Assembly (NCBI RefSeq): GCF_016918935.1 | Contig: NZ_JAFFOB010000014.1 | Location: forward strand, 1-64,000 | Length of the DNA stretch: 64,000 nucleotides | Source: Roseitranquillus sediminis | GTDB lineage: Bacteria; Pseudomonadota; Alphaproteobacteria; Rhodobacterales; Rhodobacteraceae | Direction: 5' to 3' | Part shown: one piece after another, positions 1 through 8,967 of the stretch | Numbering within the stretch: position 1 is the first letter of the stretch | Layout: every line of letters begins with the position of its first letter | Made by a program: the position numbers and the translations under genes | Notes under the pieces: generated by a model | Told to the model about the DNA's origin: nothing | The model's database searches: none | What the model saw: the letters and a program-made list of their open reading frames with translations, nothing else

Positions 1-20
1 ATGAGCACGTGCTCAGGCAT
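1..20 (-). CDS. Partial CDS running off the left edge
   Basis: A minus-strand ATG at position 20 opens a reading frame (Met-Pro-Glu-His-Val-Leu...) that leaves the window after six codons. A GGAGG sequence lies 9 nt before it, inside the last codons of the upstream ribbon-helix-helix gene, so it looks translationally coupled as the fourth gene of the mobilization operon. Nothing can be said about its product; a coupling protein or another transfer gene would fit the context (inference). Confidence 0.45.
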
Positions 21-24
21 ATGC

Positions 25-201
25 CTAAGCCTCCATGGCTATGCCTGGGGGTCCGGTCGAAACGGGGGCCAGTTCAATGGCATGGGCGGTGCGGATGGCC
101 AGCCGCACCGTATCTTCCGCGCTCAGCTTGAAATGCTGCCGCAGCTCGTCGAGCTGCAAGGCGTGCGCCTCGTCCAGATTGATCATCAATGTGTGTCGCA
201 T
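25..201 (-). CDS. Small ribbon-helix-helix-like protein (58 aa) of the mobilization operon
   Basis: A 58-residue ORF starts at ATG 201 with a perfect GGAGG Shine-Dalgarno 5 nt upstream. Residues 2-9 (RHTLMINL) look like a short beta strand. They are followed by two predicted helices (DEAHALQLDELRQHF and SAEDTVRLAIRTAHAI), the order expected of a ribbon-helix-helix DNA-binding dimer such as CopG/Arc-type accessory or auto-regulatory proteins. It begins 24 nt after the relaxase stop on the same strand. The fold is inferred from the strand-helix-helix pattern only; its likely role is relaxosome accessory factor or operon repressor. Confidence 0.6.
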   Translation of the reverse strand: MRHTLMINLDEAHALQLDELRQHFKLSAEDTVRLAIRTAHAIELAPVSTGPPGIAMEA

Positions 202-225
202 AGCGACCTCCTTTCTTCTCCTTGG

Positions 226-1602
226 TTAAAATCCTGGGCCGCGATCACGATCCTTGCCGCGATCCCGCTGCCGTTCTCGTTGCCGTTCGGGATCATCGCG
301 CTCACGCGCCTTATCCTTGCGGCGGCTTCGGATGATGCCTGTTTCCGCAGGGCGGCGTGTAGCCTCGATGGTCACGGCCTTGCCCTGACGCATGAGCATG
401 TAGTTCGCGATTTCCTGCCGGATGGCGGCGATTTCTTCGCTGCGCTCCTGGCGCATTTTCTTGATGACCTCTTGCAGGCGCTGACGCTCATCGATCTGGC
501 GCGCAATCACCTTGTCCCGTTCCGCCTGATCCCGGCGCAGCGCTTGCCACGCAGCATGTTCGTTCTCGGCTTTCAGCTTGGAGTATTTGCCGGTGATCCG
601 GCTCCACAGCTTGGCCACCCCCTTTTGCGGCAGACGCGCCGCGCGCGCCGCCGTTTCCCGTTCCTCGCGCTGCTTTTGAAGCTGTGCAAGGCCGGTGCGC
701 TCGATCCGCTGCCGCTCGACCATTTGCGTGCGCTTGAACTCGATAGAGGGGCGCAGGCGCTTGTAGCCTTCCGCAATCTCGCGCGCCTGCGCACGCAGAT
801 TGTCGGCGGCGAGACCGGCGATAACCTTCCGCTGCTCATCCATAGACGGCAGCGCGTCTGGTTCCTTGAATCGTGCGCTGACATCCTTGGCCTTCACCCC
901 GGACCAACGTGACACCGCATAGGCTTCACCGCGATAATCCACGGCGACGACGCCGCGCCGGTCTCCGCGCGCGAGGTAATAGCCTTTTTGTTCGAGCGCG
1001 GCCTTAAGCGCTTCGGGCGAATCCGAACGCTGCCAAGCGTCCTTGAAGAGCGCCTTGACCATACGTGGGTCTTGTTTGGCCCGCTGTGCTTGCTGCCATT
1101 CGGCCCGCGAGAAGTTGAAAGGGTTGCGAGCTTCGCGGTCGATCATGCCCTTTGGCATGTCCCAACCATGTTGGAGGTAGAGTTCCTTGGAGACCTCCAT
1201 CAACCGGATCTTGCTGAAAGAAAGCTGCTTCGCCGTCATGGTATCGACATCGATCCGCGACCAGACGGCGTGGGCATGCCGCCGCCCTTCCTTTTCATGG
1301 AAGACTACGGCGCGCGGCTGGCCATCGAGGCCGAGCTTTTGTTCGGCCATTTCGATAGCGGTCTCGAATGTGGCCGTATCGACGTGAACGCCTTCGGGCG
1401 GGTTCAGGCTGAGCGAGAACAGATGCTGCTTGCAGCGCGTGCCCTTGGCGATGGCTTCTGCCTCTTGCAACGCCGCGTGCAATTCGTCTTCGTTCATGAA
1501 GCCGCGCAGCTCGTGCAGATCGACATGCTCGTTGTCGCGCATGTTGGTCAGATGCTTGGCCAGTTGGGCGGCATTGCCGCGCTGGGAACCTTTAAGGATC
1601 AT
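226..1602 (-). CDS. Relaxase/mobilization nuclease (MobA/VirD2-like)
   Basis: This 458-residue protein would nick oriT and pilot the DNA strand during conjugative mobilization. The N-terminal ~200 residues carry the metal-binding histidine triad of relaxase motif III (HAHAVWSR, H109 and H111, with H102 just before). The opening MILKGSQRGNAAQLAKHL and the DNEHVDLHELRGF stretch match a relaxase family common in alphaproteobacterial plasmids and integrative elements. From about residue 290 the protein is a long charged, Gln/Arg/Glu-rich probable coiled coil ending in an Arg/Asp-rich tail. I see no tyrosine near the N-terminus to act as the usual nicking residue. It overlaps mobC by 4 nt (ATGA). 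Confidence 0.88.
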   Translation of the reverse strand: MILKGSQRGNAAQLAKHLTNMRDNEHVDLHELRGFMNEDELHAALQEAEAIAKGTRCKQHLFSLSLNPPEGVHVDTATFETAIEMAEQKLGLDGQPRAVVFHEKEGRRHAHAVWSRIDVDTMTAKQLSFSKIRLMEVSKELYLQHGWDMPKGMIDREARNPFNFSRAEWQQAQRAKQDPRMVKALFKDAWQRSDSPEALKAALEQKGYYLARGDRRGVVAVDYRGEAYAVSRWSGVKAKDVSARFKEPDALPSMDEQRKVIAGLAADNLRAQAREIAEGYKRLRPSIEFKRTQMVERQRIERTGLAQLQKQREERETAARAARLPQKGVAKLWSRITGKYSKLKAENEHAAWQALRRDQAERDKVIARQIDERQRLQEVIKKMRQERSEEIAAIRQEIANYMLMRQGKAVTIEATRRPAETGIIRSRRKDKARERDDPERQRERQRDRGKDRDRGPGF

Positions 1603-2012
1603 GACGGCCCTCCGCTTCCAAGGGCACGCATCAGGGCATCCCGCATCGCCGCGACATCGGCGCAGGCTTGCTTGAGTTCGGCCTCCACTTCCGGCGAGAC
1701 GGGCAAAGCGCCACGGTTGGCGGCACGGGCGAGCTGGTTGAGGTTCTGGGAAAGGCGCGAAGCACCAAGCGAGCCGAGGATACGGCCCAGCTCTTGGTGA
1801 TCCTGCACAGGATTGGTGTTGCGGCGGCGCACCTTTTCCAGGTCCTCATCAAAGAGCTTGGCCTTGATGTAAGCGCCGAGCGGCACGCCGTTCGCCGCCT
1901 CCCGCAGCGCGGTTTTCTCTTCAAAGCTGAGCCGCAGCGAGAAAGGGGCTTCCCGCTTGCCTACCGGCTTGGCCGCTGCCTTGTTGAAATCACGTTCCGA
2001 AATGCTCATCAC
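1599..2012 (-). CDS. mobC: Plasmid mobilization relaxosome protein MobC-like
   Basis: A 137-residue basic protein read first in the minus-strand mob operon, overlapping the relaxase start. MobC proteins bind oriT and help strand opening around the nick. The FSLRLSFEEKTALREAA segment (about residues 23-40) resembles the ribbon-helix-helix-like N-terminus of MobC. The C-terminal half (LGRILGSLGASRLSQNLNQLARAAN) matches the conserved MobC helical region that typically reads 'NLNQLARAAN'. Family assignment rests on these motifs and on adjacency to a relaxase. The absence of type IV secretion genes here suggests a mobilizable rather than self-transmissible element, although the element continues past the window edge. 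Confidence 0.82.
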   Translation of the reverse strand: MMSISERDFNKAAAKPVGKREAPFSLRLSFEEKTALREAANGVPLGAYIKAKLFDEDLEKVRRRNTNPVQDHQELGRILGSLGASRLSQNLNQLARAANRGALPVSPEVEAELKQACADVAAMRDALMRALGSGGPS

Positions 2013-2047
2013 CGCACCCCGGATCGTTGTCCTGAGTTACGGTGTTA

Positions 2048-2122
2048 GGAAAATCACAAGTCTTTAGAATGGTTTCCCATTCCTGCAAGATGTCGAAGAG
2101 AGAGTTCAAACTTTCTCTCTCT
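2048..2122. other. Candidate oriT region upstream of mobC
   Basis: The 209-nt gap between mobC and the next gene has no ORF. It contains TTCCTGC at 2080-2086, one base off the IncP-type nick core (YATCCTGY), preceded by a weak GGAAA/TTTCC inverted repeat (2048-2052 and 2073-2077). An imperfect AG/CT-rich inverted repeat follows at 2097-2122. Transfer origins commonly lie just upstream of mobC-relaxase operons, so location supports the idea, but the sequence match is weak. Confidence 0.3.
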
Positions 2123-2221
2123 ACCTGCACCAGACTCCTCCTGTTGTCGACATCCTCTCTCCGGTAGCAACGAACGGTCGGCGTTGGCGTTAAGCGCGGT
2201 GCCGAATTCTGCGGGGAAACC

Positions 2222-3181
2222 ATGCGCGACAAGACACATCCTGAGCGGACGCTCGACTGCCTCGTGATCGGCGGTGGCCCCGCCGGTCTGACTGCGGCCA
2301 TATACCTGGCGCGGTTCCGGCGCGATTTTCTCGTTATCGACGGAGGCGAGAGCCGGGCGGACTGGATCCCCATGTCCCACAACCACGCCGGCTTTCCGGA
2401 AGGAATAGCGGGCATCGAATTGCTCGACCGGATGCGCAGGCAGGCGAGGAGGTACGGCGCAAGGATTGAGCGCGGCACGGTGAGCCGGGTCGAGAAGACC
2501 GACCACGGCTTCCGGGCCATCGTTGAGGAGAGGGTGCTTCGTGCGCAGACGATCCTCTTCGCGACGGGCGTCGAGGATCGGGAGCCGGAGCTGCCGGACC
2601 TGCGGGGTGCGATCCGGCGGGGCCTGATCCGCCACTGTCCGATCTGCGACGCCTACGAGGCGATGGGGCAGCGCGTCGGCATCATCGGCTACGGTGCGTG
2701 TCCGGTGCGCGAGGCGCTGCTGCTACGCGCCTATACCGATGACCTGACGCTGCTGACGCTGGGGCGGCCGTTCGAGTTCTCGGACGACGACAGGCGGGCG
2801 CTCGCGGAGGCGGGGGTGCGCATGGTCGAGGATCCGGTCGATGAGCTTGAGGTCGATGGCGACCGGATCGACGCCTGGCGGATGCGGAGTGGCGAACTCC
2901 TGCAGTTTGACACCATCTATTCGGCCCTGGGCCGGCAGGTGCGCTCCAACCTCGTGCGCCCGCTCGGCGTGAAGTGTGACGCGGATGGAGCCTTGGCGAC
3001 CGACGCGCACCAGAGGACCAGCGTCGACGGGCTCTACGCCGCGGGCGACGTGGTGCAGGGGCTGGCGCAGATCAGCGTTGCGATGGGGCAGGCGGCGGTC
3101 GCGGCGACCGACATCAACAACCGCGTGCGCGCGGCGCTGCCGGTGTTGGCGCCGGGTGAGGAGGCGTCGCCGGCCAGGTGA
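2222..3181 (+). CDS. Thioredoxin-reductase-like NAD(P)/FAD-dependent oxidoreductase
   Basis: A 319-residue flavoprotein with the TrxR domain order: N-terminal FAD dinucleotide fold ([13 protein letters not shown], residues 14-26), a central NAD(P) domain (GIIGYGA, around 153-159) and a C-terminal FAD motif ([11 protein letters not shown], near 280). A redox-active dithiol CPIC occupies residues 139-142, the place of the CxxC motif in bacterial thioredoxin reductases. It may reduce a thioredoxin-like partner or a low-molecular-weight disulfide; the substrate is not known, and trxB elsewhere in the genome is likelier to be the housekeeping enzyme. It is divergent from the mob operon. Confidence 0.8.
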   Translation: MRDKTHPERTLDCLVIGGGPAGLTAAIYLARFRRDFLVIDGGESRADWIPMSHNHAGFPEGIAGIELLDRMRRQARRYGARIERGTVSRVEKTDHGFRAIVEERVLRAQTILFATGVEDREPELPDLRGAIRRGLIRHCPICDAYEAMGQRVGIIGYGACPVREALLLRAYTDDLTLLTLGRPFEFSDDDRRALAEAGVRMVEDPVDELEVDGDRIDAWRMRSGELLQFDTIYSALGRQVRSNLVRPLGVKCDADGALATDAHQRTSVDGLYAAGDVVQGLAQISVAMGQAAVAATDINNRVRAALPVLAPGEEASPAR

Positions 3182-3238
3182 CACCGGAACCGGCGTACGG
3201 GCATTGCCGTTTTCTCCCCAATCGAGTCGGAGGTGAAA

Positions 3239-3427
3239 ATGCCGGCGAAGTCGAAGGCTCAGCAGAAAGCGGCGGGCGTCGCGCTCTCGGCAAAGAAGGG
3301 CGACAAGAAGAAGAGCGATCTCGAGGGCCCGTCGAAGAGCATGTACGAGTCCATGAGCAAGAGCGAGCTCGAGGACATGGCCTCGGGCAAGCGCAAGGGC
3401 AAGCCGGAGCACGACAGCAAGTCGTAG
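3239..3427 (+). CDS. DUF3008 family small lysine-rich protein
   Basis: A 62-residue, strongly basic and charged protein. The start chosen is ATG 3239 because GGAGG lies 5 nt upstream; a GTG two codons earlier would overlap that site. The opening MPAKSKAQQKAAG and the later SMYESMSKSELEDMA and KRKGKPEH motifs are the hallmark of the DUF3008 family, small proteins of unknown function that often look stress-related. It has no signal peptide or membrane segment. It stands alone between the oxidoreductase and a convergent symporter. Confidence 0.82.
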   Translation: MPAKSKAQQKAAGVALSAKKGDKKKSDLEGPSKSMYESMSKSELEDMASGKRKGKPEHDSKS

Positions 3428-3435
3428 CGGGCGCT

Positions 3436-4902
3436 TCACCAGACGCGGTGGCGGTCCAGATCGGTGCGCAACTCGCGCGGAAAGTCGAGCGCTTCGGGCC
3501 GGCTGCGCGTCGCGAGGCTGACGCCGGCGAAAAGGGCAGTCGAGACGCCCAACACCGACAGGGGCAGCGTCGGGTCGAAGACGCTGACGCCCCGCACCAT
3601 CGCCAGCCACGCCGCCGTGAGCGCCCCCCCGATGAGCGACGCCAATGTTCCCGCGGCTGTGCCTCGCCGCCAGAAGAACGCGCCGATCGTCGCGGGAACG
3701 GTCACGATCAGTGCGGCCGCCGACAGCGCGGCGAGCTGCTCGACGATCGCCGCCTCGCGTACCGCAAAGATCGCGGCAAAGAGAACGACCAGTACCACCG
3801 TCAGCCGGCCGAGCAGCACTTGCCGTGCGTCCCGTACATCGCGCCGCCCGAGGTCGCGGGCCACCATTGAGCCGAGCGTGAGCGCGATGGAGTCGAGCGT
3901 CGAAACGGCTGCCGACAGGATGCCGATCACGAGCAGTATGCCGACGGCCGCCGGCACCGCGCCCGAGCCCAGCAGCGCCGGCGTGGCCGTCGCCGTGTTC
4001 TCCAGCCCCGGCACGAGGATCAGTGCGGCAAAGCCCCAGACCACCGCGATCAGGGTGAAGACGAGGCCGAAACCCAGCACCCAGACGATCATCCGGCGCA
4101 TCGCCGCAAGGTCGCGCACGACGAACAGGCGCTGGCTGACCTGCGGGTTCGAGAGCGGGAAGAAGAACCAGGGCAGCGCGAGGGCAAGAAACGTGGAAAA
4201 ACTCCAGAGCCCCGGCCCAGGAACGTCGAGCCACTCGCCCCGCTCGGTGCGCAGGGCGGTGACAAAGTCGCCGACGCCGCCGATCGCCGAGACGACGAAG
4301 CCGAGCGCGAGGAGGCTGGAGACCAGCATGACGGCCGCCTGTCCGGCATCAGTCCAGGCGACCGAGCGCAGGCCGGCCACGAGCGTCCAGAAGATGGCGA
4401 GGATCGCGCCCGTGGCGACGGCGGCGTCCAGCCCGATCGCGCCGCCCGTCACGCCGGAGAGCAGGAGGCCGATCCCCGCCATCTGCGTCGTGCAGTAGGG
4501 CATGAGGAAAACGAGACTGACCACCGCCACGAGCCGACCGACGTTGCGGTCGCCGTAGCGCGCTGCCAGCATCTCGGCCGGGGTGATGAAGTCCCAACGC
4601 CGCGCGGCGAGCCAGAAGCGGGGGCCAAAGACCACGAGCAGCGTCAGCCCTGAAAAGTACACGAGTTCAAAACCCAACGCGCCGACGCCGCCGCGATAGG
4701 TGAGGCCAGTCAACACGACGAGCATGAAGGCGGAGTAGGTCGTCGCGGCGTAGGAAAGCCCAGCGACCACGCCTCCGATCCGGCGCCCGCCGAGGTAGTA
4801 GTCGGCGGCGCTGCCGGTATTGCCGCGGGCGGCCGCGAAGGCGATGACGCCACCGATCACCGCGAAGAGCGCCACCGCGGCCCAGACCAGGCCCGGCGTC
4901 AT
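3436..4902 (-). CDS. Sodium:solute symporter (SSS family)
   Basis: A 488-residue polytopic membrane protein with about 12-13 hydrophobic segments, the usual size for the SSS/SLC5 family, which couples Na+ entry to uptake of small solutes. Family signs are the early [22 protein letters not shown] segment (around residues 33-54), the [18 protein letters not shown] region and the later [19 protein letters not shown] stretch. The substrate cannot be predicted. It starts 7 nt after a 60-residue membrane protein on the same strand, which is probably co-translated and may be a small partner subunit. Confidence 0.85.
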   Translation of the reverse strand: MTPGLVWAAVALFAVIGGVIAFAAARGNTGSAADYYLGGRRIGGVVAGLSYAATTYSAFMLVVLTGLTYRGGVGALGFELVYFSGLTLLVVFGPRFWLAARRWDFITPAEMLAARYGDRNVGRLVAVVSLVFLMPYCTTQMAGIGLLLSGVTGGAIGLDAAVATGAILAIFWTLVAGLRSVAWTDAGQAAVMLVSSLLALGFVVSAIGGVGDFVTALRTERGEWLDVPGPGLWSFSTFLALALPWFFFPLSNPQVSQRLFVVRDLAAMRRMIVWVLGFGLVFTLIAVVWGFAALILVPGLENTATATPALLGSGAVPAAVGILLVIGILSAAVSTLDSIALTLGSMVARDLGRRDVRDARQVLLGRLTVVLVVLFAAIFAVREAAIVEQLAALSAAALIVTVPATIGAFFWRRGTAAGTLASLIGGALTAAWLAMVRGVSVFDPTLPLSVLGVSTALFAGVSLATRSRPEALDFPRELRTDLDRHRVW

Positions 4903-4909
4903 CGGCCCG

Positions 4910-5092
4910 TCACTCCCACCTCGAGAAGCCGGCGGCGATCAGCGCCACGACCGCGACGCCGAAAAGGCACCAGAAGACGAAGATGTCGAGCGACGGCTCT
5001 CCGCCTCCGAAGACCGCGTAGGGCACTGCGACACCGGCCAGCAGCAGCGCCGCCACAGATGCAAGCCAGAGCCGGAATCCGCTCGTTCCCAC
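4910..5092 (-). CDS. Small two-helix membrane protein coupled to the SSS symporter
   Basis: A 60-residue ORF with a GTG start at 5092 preceded by AAGGGGA. Residues 7-29 and 36-56 form two hydrophobic segments separated by a short loop (GGGEPSLD); the C-terminus is FSRWE. It ends 7 nt before the symporter start, so the two are almost certainly one transcript. Short two-TM proteins encoded directly before SSS-family transporters are known as accessory subunits (DUF3311- or DUF4212-type). Membership of either family is not shown here; the role is inferred from size, topology and position. Confidence 0.65.
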   Translation of the reverse strand: MGTSGFRLWLASVAALLLAGVAVPYAVFGGGEPSLDIFVFWCLFGVAVVALIAAGFSRWE

Positions 5093-5195
5093 CGCGTCCC
5101 CTTTCGCTCGATCACGCAATGGGCTAGCGGCTTGGGCCGTAGTCGGCAACCCCGTCGCGGCTGGACGGATTTTGCGGCCTGCGGTATCGGAAGAC

Positions 5196-5336
5196 ATGGG
5201 CGAGACATCGGGCAAGGCATCGCAGAAGCGCGACGAGGATCGGCAGGACCGGCTGAGAAGCGCGCTGAAAGCGAACCTGGCGCGGCGCAAGGCGCAGGCG
5301 CAGGCGCGGCGGGACAAGGCGAAAGACGAAGAGTGA
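5196..5336 (+). CDS. Short highly charged protein coupled to murA
   Basis: A 46-residue ORF from ATG 5196 to TGA 5336, whose stop overlaps the murA start (TGATG). The sequence is Lys/Arg/Glu/Gln-rich with a central [20 protein letters not shown] helix, so probably a single amphipathic helix. Small ORFs of this character upstream of murA recur in Rhodobacteraceae, which with the stop-start overlap argues that it is real and translated with murA. No function is known. It could be a regulatory leader rather than a working protein. Confidence 0.6.
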   Translation: MGETSGKASQKRDEDRQDRLRSALKANLARRKAQAQARRDKAKDEE

Positions 5337-6601
5337 TGGACTCCATCCTGGTGCATGGCGGCGCCGAGCTGTCGGGGCAGATCCCCATCGCGGGCGCCAA
5401 GAACGCCTGCCTGGCGCTGATGCCGGCGACGCTGCTGACCGATGGGCCGCTGACGCTGACGAACGCGCCGCGCCTCAGCGACATCAGGACGATGACCGCG
5501 CTCCTGCAGTCGCTCGGTGCCGAGGTGACGGCGCTGCAGGGCGGGCGAGTGCTGGCGCTCTCGTCGCACGACCTGACGAACCATCTTGCCGACTACGATA
5601 TCGTGCGAAAGATGCGCGCCTCGATCCTCGTGCTCGGGCCACTGCTGGCGCGGCACGGACACGCCGTTGTTTCGCTGCCTGGCGGGTGCGCGATCGGCGC
5701 TCGGCCGGTGGACCTTCACCTCAGGGCGCTCGAGGCGCTGGGGGCGACGCTGGAGCTGCGGGACGGCTACGTGCACGCGACGGCGCCTGGCGGGCTGACC
5801 GGTGGCCGCTTCGCCTTTCCGTTCGTCTCCGTCGGGGCGACCGAAAATGTGCTGATGGCTGCGACGCTGGCCAGGGGCACGTCGGTCATCGAGAACGCCG
5901 CGCGCGAGCCCGAGATCATGGACCTTGCCCGCTGCCTGCGCCGCATGGGCGCACGCATCGAGGGCGAGGGCACCGGGACGCTCACGGTCGAGGGCGTCGA
6001 CCGGCTGGAGGGCGCGACGCACGCGGTGGTGCCGGACCGGATCGAGCTCGGCACCTACATGCTGGCGCCTGCCATCACCGGCGGCGCGGTCGAGCTGCTC
6101 GGCGGACGTCGCGAACTCGTGGCAGCCTTCGCCGACAAGCTCGAGGAATCCGGCATCGACGTCGCCGAGACCGAGGCGGGCTTGAAGGTCGTGCGAAGGA
6201 ACGGCCGCGTCAAAGCGGTCGATGTCACGACCGAGCCGTTCCCCGGATTCCCGACCGACCTTCAGGCGCAGATGATGGCGCTGCTCTGCACCGCGGACGG
6301 CGTCAGCGTGCTCGAGGAGAAGATCTTCGAGAACCGCTTCATGCACGCGCCCGAGCTGATGCGGATGGGCGCGAGGATCGACGTGCACGGCGGCACCGCG
6401 CGCGTCACCGGCGTCGAGCGGCTGAACGGGGCGCCGGTGATGGCGACGGACCTGCGCGCAAGCGTGAGCCTGATCCTCGCCGCGCTTGCCGCCGAGGGCG
6501 AGACCGTCGTCAGCCGGGTCTACCATCTCGACCGTGGCTACGAGCGGGTGGAGGAGAAACTCGGCGCCTGCGGTGCCCGGATCGAACGGATCAGCGCGTG
6601 A
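5336..6601 (+). CDS. murA: UDP-N-acetylglucosamine 1-carboxyvinyltransferase
   Basis: A 421-residue EPSP-synthase-fold enzyme catalysing the first committed step of peptidoglycan synthesis: enolpyruvyl transfer from PEP to UDP-GlcNAc in the cytoplasm. The catalytic cysteine is C118 in [15 protein letters not shown]; Cys here rather than Asp predicts fosfomycin sensitivity at the target. The N-terminal [10 protein letters not shown] with the conserved Lys-Asn pair and the C-terminal [15 protein letters not shown] are also canonical. The start overlaps the upstream small ORF (TGATG) and the end overlaps the DUF2948 gene, pointing to one long transcript. Confidence 0.97.
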   Translation: MDSILVHGGAELSGQIPIAGAKNACLALMPATLLTDGPLTLTNAPRLSDIRTMTALLQSLGAEVTALQGGRVLALSSHDLTNHLADYDIVRKMRASILVLGPLLARHGHAVVSLPGGCAIGARPVDLHLRALEALGATLELRDGYVHATAPGGLTGGRFAFPFVSVGATENVLMAATLARGTSVIENAAREPEIMDLARCLRRMGARIEGEGTGTLTVEGVDRLEGATHAVVPDRIELGTYMLAPAITGGAVELLGGRRELVAAFADKLEESGIDVAETEAGLKVVRRNGRVKAVDVTTEPFPGFPTDLQAQMMALLCTADGVSVLEEKIFENRFMHAPELMRMGARIDVHGGTARVTGVERLNGAPVMATDLRASVSLILAALAAEGETVVSRVYHLDRGYERVEEKLGACGARIERISA

Positions 6602-7077
6602 CCGAGGATGCTCGCTTCGAGGACGCCGACCCGCGCGGTCCGCTTCGCCTGAGGGCGCTCGATGAGGACGACCTGCGCGTCCTCTCGTCGCTCGTGCAGG
6701 ACGCGGTGGTGTCGCGGCGCGACCTGACGTGGCAGAAGTCCCAGCGCCGGTTCGCCATGCTGCTGAATCGGTTCAGGTGGGAGGATATCGCCACCTCCGA
6801 ACGTCGCCAGCTTCCGGCCGAGCGGGTGCGCACGATGCTGGTGGTCGAGGATGTCGAGCGGGTTGCGAGTGCAGGGCTGGATGAAGCTGACGGCGACACC
6901 CCGCTCTGCCTCCTGGCGATCCAGTGGCAGCCGGGCGAGGACGGCGCAGGTATCCTGACATTCCCGCTGGCTGGGGGAGGGGCGATACGCGTCGAGGTCG
7001 AGGCGCTTGAGATGGTGCTGCGCGACGTGACGCGGCCCTACCCGGCGCCCTCGGGCCGCGTGCCGCGCCACCCGTGA
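6598..7077 (+). CDS. DUF2948 family protein
   Basis: A 159-residue cytoplasmic protein starting at a GTG that overlaps the murA stop (GTGA). [22 protein letters not shown] (residues 16-37), the [10 protein letters not shown] motif and the C-terminal [23 protein letters not shown] are characteristic of DUF2948, an alphaproteobacterial family that regularly sits between murA and hisD. Its function is unknown. There are no membrane segments or catalytic motifs I can recognise. It overlaps the following acetyltransferase by 4 nt. Confidence 0.85.
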   Translation: MTEDARFEDADPRGPLRLRALDEDDLRVLSSLVQDAVVSRRDLTWQKSQRRFAMLLNRFRWEDIATSERRQLPAERVRTMLVVEDVERVASAGLDEADGDTPLCLLAIQWQPGEDGAGILTFPLAGGGAIRVEVEALEMVLRDVTRPYPAPSGRVPRHP

Positions 7078-7568
7078 CGATCCGCCTGCTGGGCGCGGGC
7101 GACGCCGCCGCGTTTCGCGAAATCCGGCTCGAGGCGCTGCGGGCGCATCCCAACGCCTATGCCTCCACGGTCGCAGACTGGTCCGACCGGCCGATCGAGG
7201 CCTTCTCGGAGCTCCTGGCCGAGGGCGGCACCTATGGTCTCTGGGAGGGCGAGCGTTTGGTTGCGATCGGCGGGATCGATTGGCAGACCGGCGGCCATTC
7301 GCGGCACCGTGCCACGATCGTGGCTATGTACGTCTGCCCCGACGCGCGCGGACGCGGCGCGGCGGGCCGGCTGATCGAGGCGATGGCGGAGCGGGCGCAG
7401 CGCGAGGGCGTGCTCCAGCTCGAGCTGGTAGTGGGCGTCGGGAACGACATGGCGGTCCGCGCCTACGAGCGGGCGGGCTTCCGCACGGTGGCGCGCCTGC
7501 CGGGCTGGATCCGCTGCGGCGGGCGCGAGATCGACGAGTGGCTGATGGTCCGGCGCCTCGACGCTTGA
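7074..7568 (+). CDS. GNAT family N-acetyltransferase
   Basis: A 164-residue GCN5-related acetyltransferase. The acetyl-CoA pyrophosphate-binding motif appears as VCPDARGRGAAGRLIEAM (about residues 85-102; core RGRGAA), and the C-terminal NDMAVRAYERAGFRTV is the conserved motif B strand-helix. The acyl acceptor cannot be predicted; a small molecule or a protein N-terminus are both possible. GTG start overlapping the DUF2948 stop places it in the murA-hisD transcript. Confidence 0.87.
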   Translation: MTIRLLGAGDAAAFREIRLEALRAHPNAYASTVADWSDRPIEAFSELLAEGGTYGLWEGERLVAIGGIDWQTGGHSRHRATIVAMYVCPDARGRGAAGRLIEAMAERAQREGVLQLELVVGVGNDMAVRAYERAGFRTVARLPGWIRCGGREIDEWLMVRRLDA

Positions 7569-7613
7569 GGCGGGGCAGGCGCGCAGCTATGTCGGACAGG
7601 CAGGGGAGAATGC

Positions 7614-8918
7614 ATGGCCGTCCAACTATCCACCGACTCCGCCGACTTCCGGAGCGCTTTCGCCGCGCTCCTGAACCGCAAGGCCGAGGAGTCGGAGGAG
7701 GTTCACGCGGCCGCCGCCGGGATCATCACCGAGGTGCGCGCGCGGGGAGACGCCGCGCTCATCGAGCTGACCGAGCGCTTTGACCGGCTTTCGCTGACGT
7801 CCGAGACGTTGGCGTTCTCACCGGCCGAGATCGAGGACGCGTGCGCCAGGATCTCGGAGGAGGAGCGCGCCGCGCTGGAACTCGCTGCCGAACGCATCCG
7901 CTTCTACCATGACCGCCAGATGCCGCACGACGAGATGCTGACGGACGAGGTCGGCGCCGAACTTGGCTGGCGCTGGCGGGCGGTCGATGCCGCGGGGCTC
8001 TACGTGCCGGGCGGCACCGCGTCATATCCGTCCTCTGTCCTGATGAATGCCATTCCGGCGCGGGTGGCAGGCGTCCGACAGCTCGTCATGTGCGTGCCGA
8101 CACCCGACGGCGAGGTCAATCCGCTGGTGCTCTATGCGGCGCGTCTTGCCGAGGTGGACGTCGTCTACAGGATCGGCGGCGCGCAGGCGATTGCCGCAAT
8201 GGCCTACGGGACCGAGACGATCCCCGCGGTGGACAAGATCACCGGCCCCGGCAACGCCTGGGTGGCGGCGGCCAAGCGGCAGGTCTTTGGCCGCGTCGGC
8301 ATTGACATGGTGGCGGGGCCGTCCGAGGTGCTGGTGATCGCCGACGCCAACAACGATCCCGACTGGATCGCGCTCGACCTGCTGAGCCAGGCCGAGCACG
8401 ACCCGGCAGCGCAGGCGATCCTCGTCACCGACAGCGCCGAACTGGCTCGCGCCGTCAACGAGGCGGTCGAGCGACGGCTGCTCACGCTCGAGCGGCGGAG
8501 CATCGCCGAAGCGAGCTGGCGCGAAAACGGAGCGGTGATCGTGGTGCGAGACCTTTCGGAGGCCGTGGAATTGGCCGACGCCATCGCTCCCGAGCACCTG
8601 CAAATCTGTACCGATGATCCCGAGGGGCTGGCCGGCGAGATCCGCCACGCCGGCGCGGTCTTTCTCGGCGCCTGGACGCCCGAGGCCATTGGCGACTACG
8701 TGGGCGGGCCGAACCACGTCCTGCCGACCGCGCGCTCGGCGCGCTTTTCGTCCGGGCTCTCGGTGCTCGACTTCCTCAAGCGCACGACACTTGCGCGGAT
8801 GACGCCGCAGTCGCTCGCGGCGATCGGACCTGCCGCCGAACGTCTCGCGCAGTCCGAGAGGCTGGAGGCGCATGGGCTCAGCGTCCGCGCTCGGCTCGAC
8901 CGGCTGAACGAGCGATAG
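7614..8918 (+). CDS. hisD: Histidinol dehydrogenase
   Basis: A 434-residue NAD- and zinc-dependent enzyme making the last two oxidations of histidine synthesis, L-histidinol to L-histidine. Diagnostic stretches are AGLYVPGGTASYPSSVLMNAIPA, the signature region GPGNAWVAAAKRQVFG, and the zinc and substrate segments LSQAEHDP, APEHLQI and GPNHVLPT. ATG 7614 is preceded by GGGGAG. The other his genes are not in this window, as is usual in this group, where hisD lies apart with UPF0262. Confidence 0.97.
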   Translation: MAVQLSTDSADFRSAFAALLNRKAEESEEVHAAAAGIITEVRARGDAALIELTERFDRLSLTSETLAFSPAEIEDACARISEEERAALELAAERIRFYHDRQMPHDEMLTDEVGAELGWRWRAVDAAGLYVPGGTASYPSSVLMNAIPARVAGVRQLVMCVPTPDGEVNPLVLYAARLAEVDVVYRIGGAQAIAAMAYGTETIPAVDKITGPGNAWVAAAKRQVFGRVGIDMVAGPSEVLVIADANNDPDWIALDLLSQAEHDPAAQAILVTDSAELARAVNEAVERRLLTLERRSIAEASWRENGAVIVVRDLSEAVELADAIAPEHLQICTDDPEGLAGEIRHAGAVFLGAWTPEAIGDYVGGPNHVLPTARSARFSSGLSVLDFLKRTTLARMTPQSLAAIGPAAERLAQSERLEAHGLSVRARLDRLNER

Positions 8919-8967
8919 ACGTGATGGCTGGCAGACAGCGAGTGAGACCCGCCGCCGGAGCGCGGCG

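Noticed and set aside
226-2048. Plus-strand frames across the mob genes
   Set aside because: The minus-strand relaxase and MobC have clear motifs and SD-led starts; the plus frames do not.
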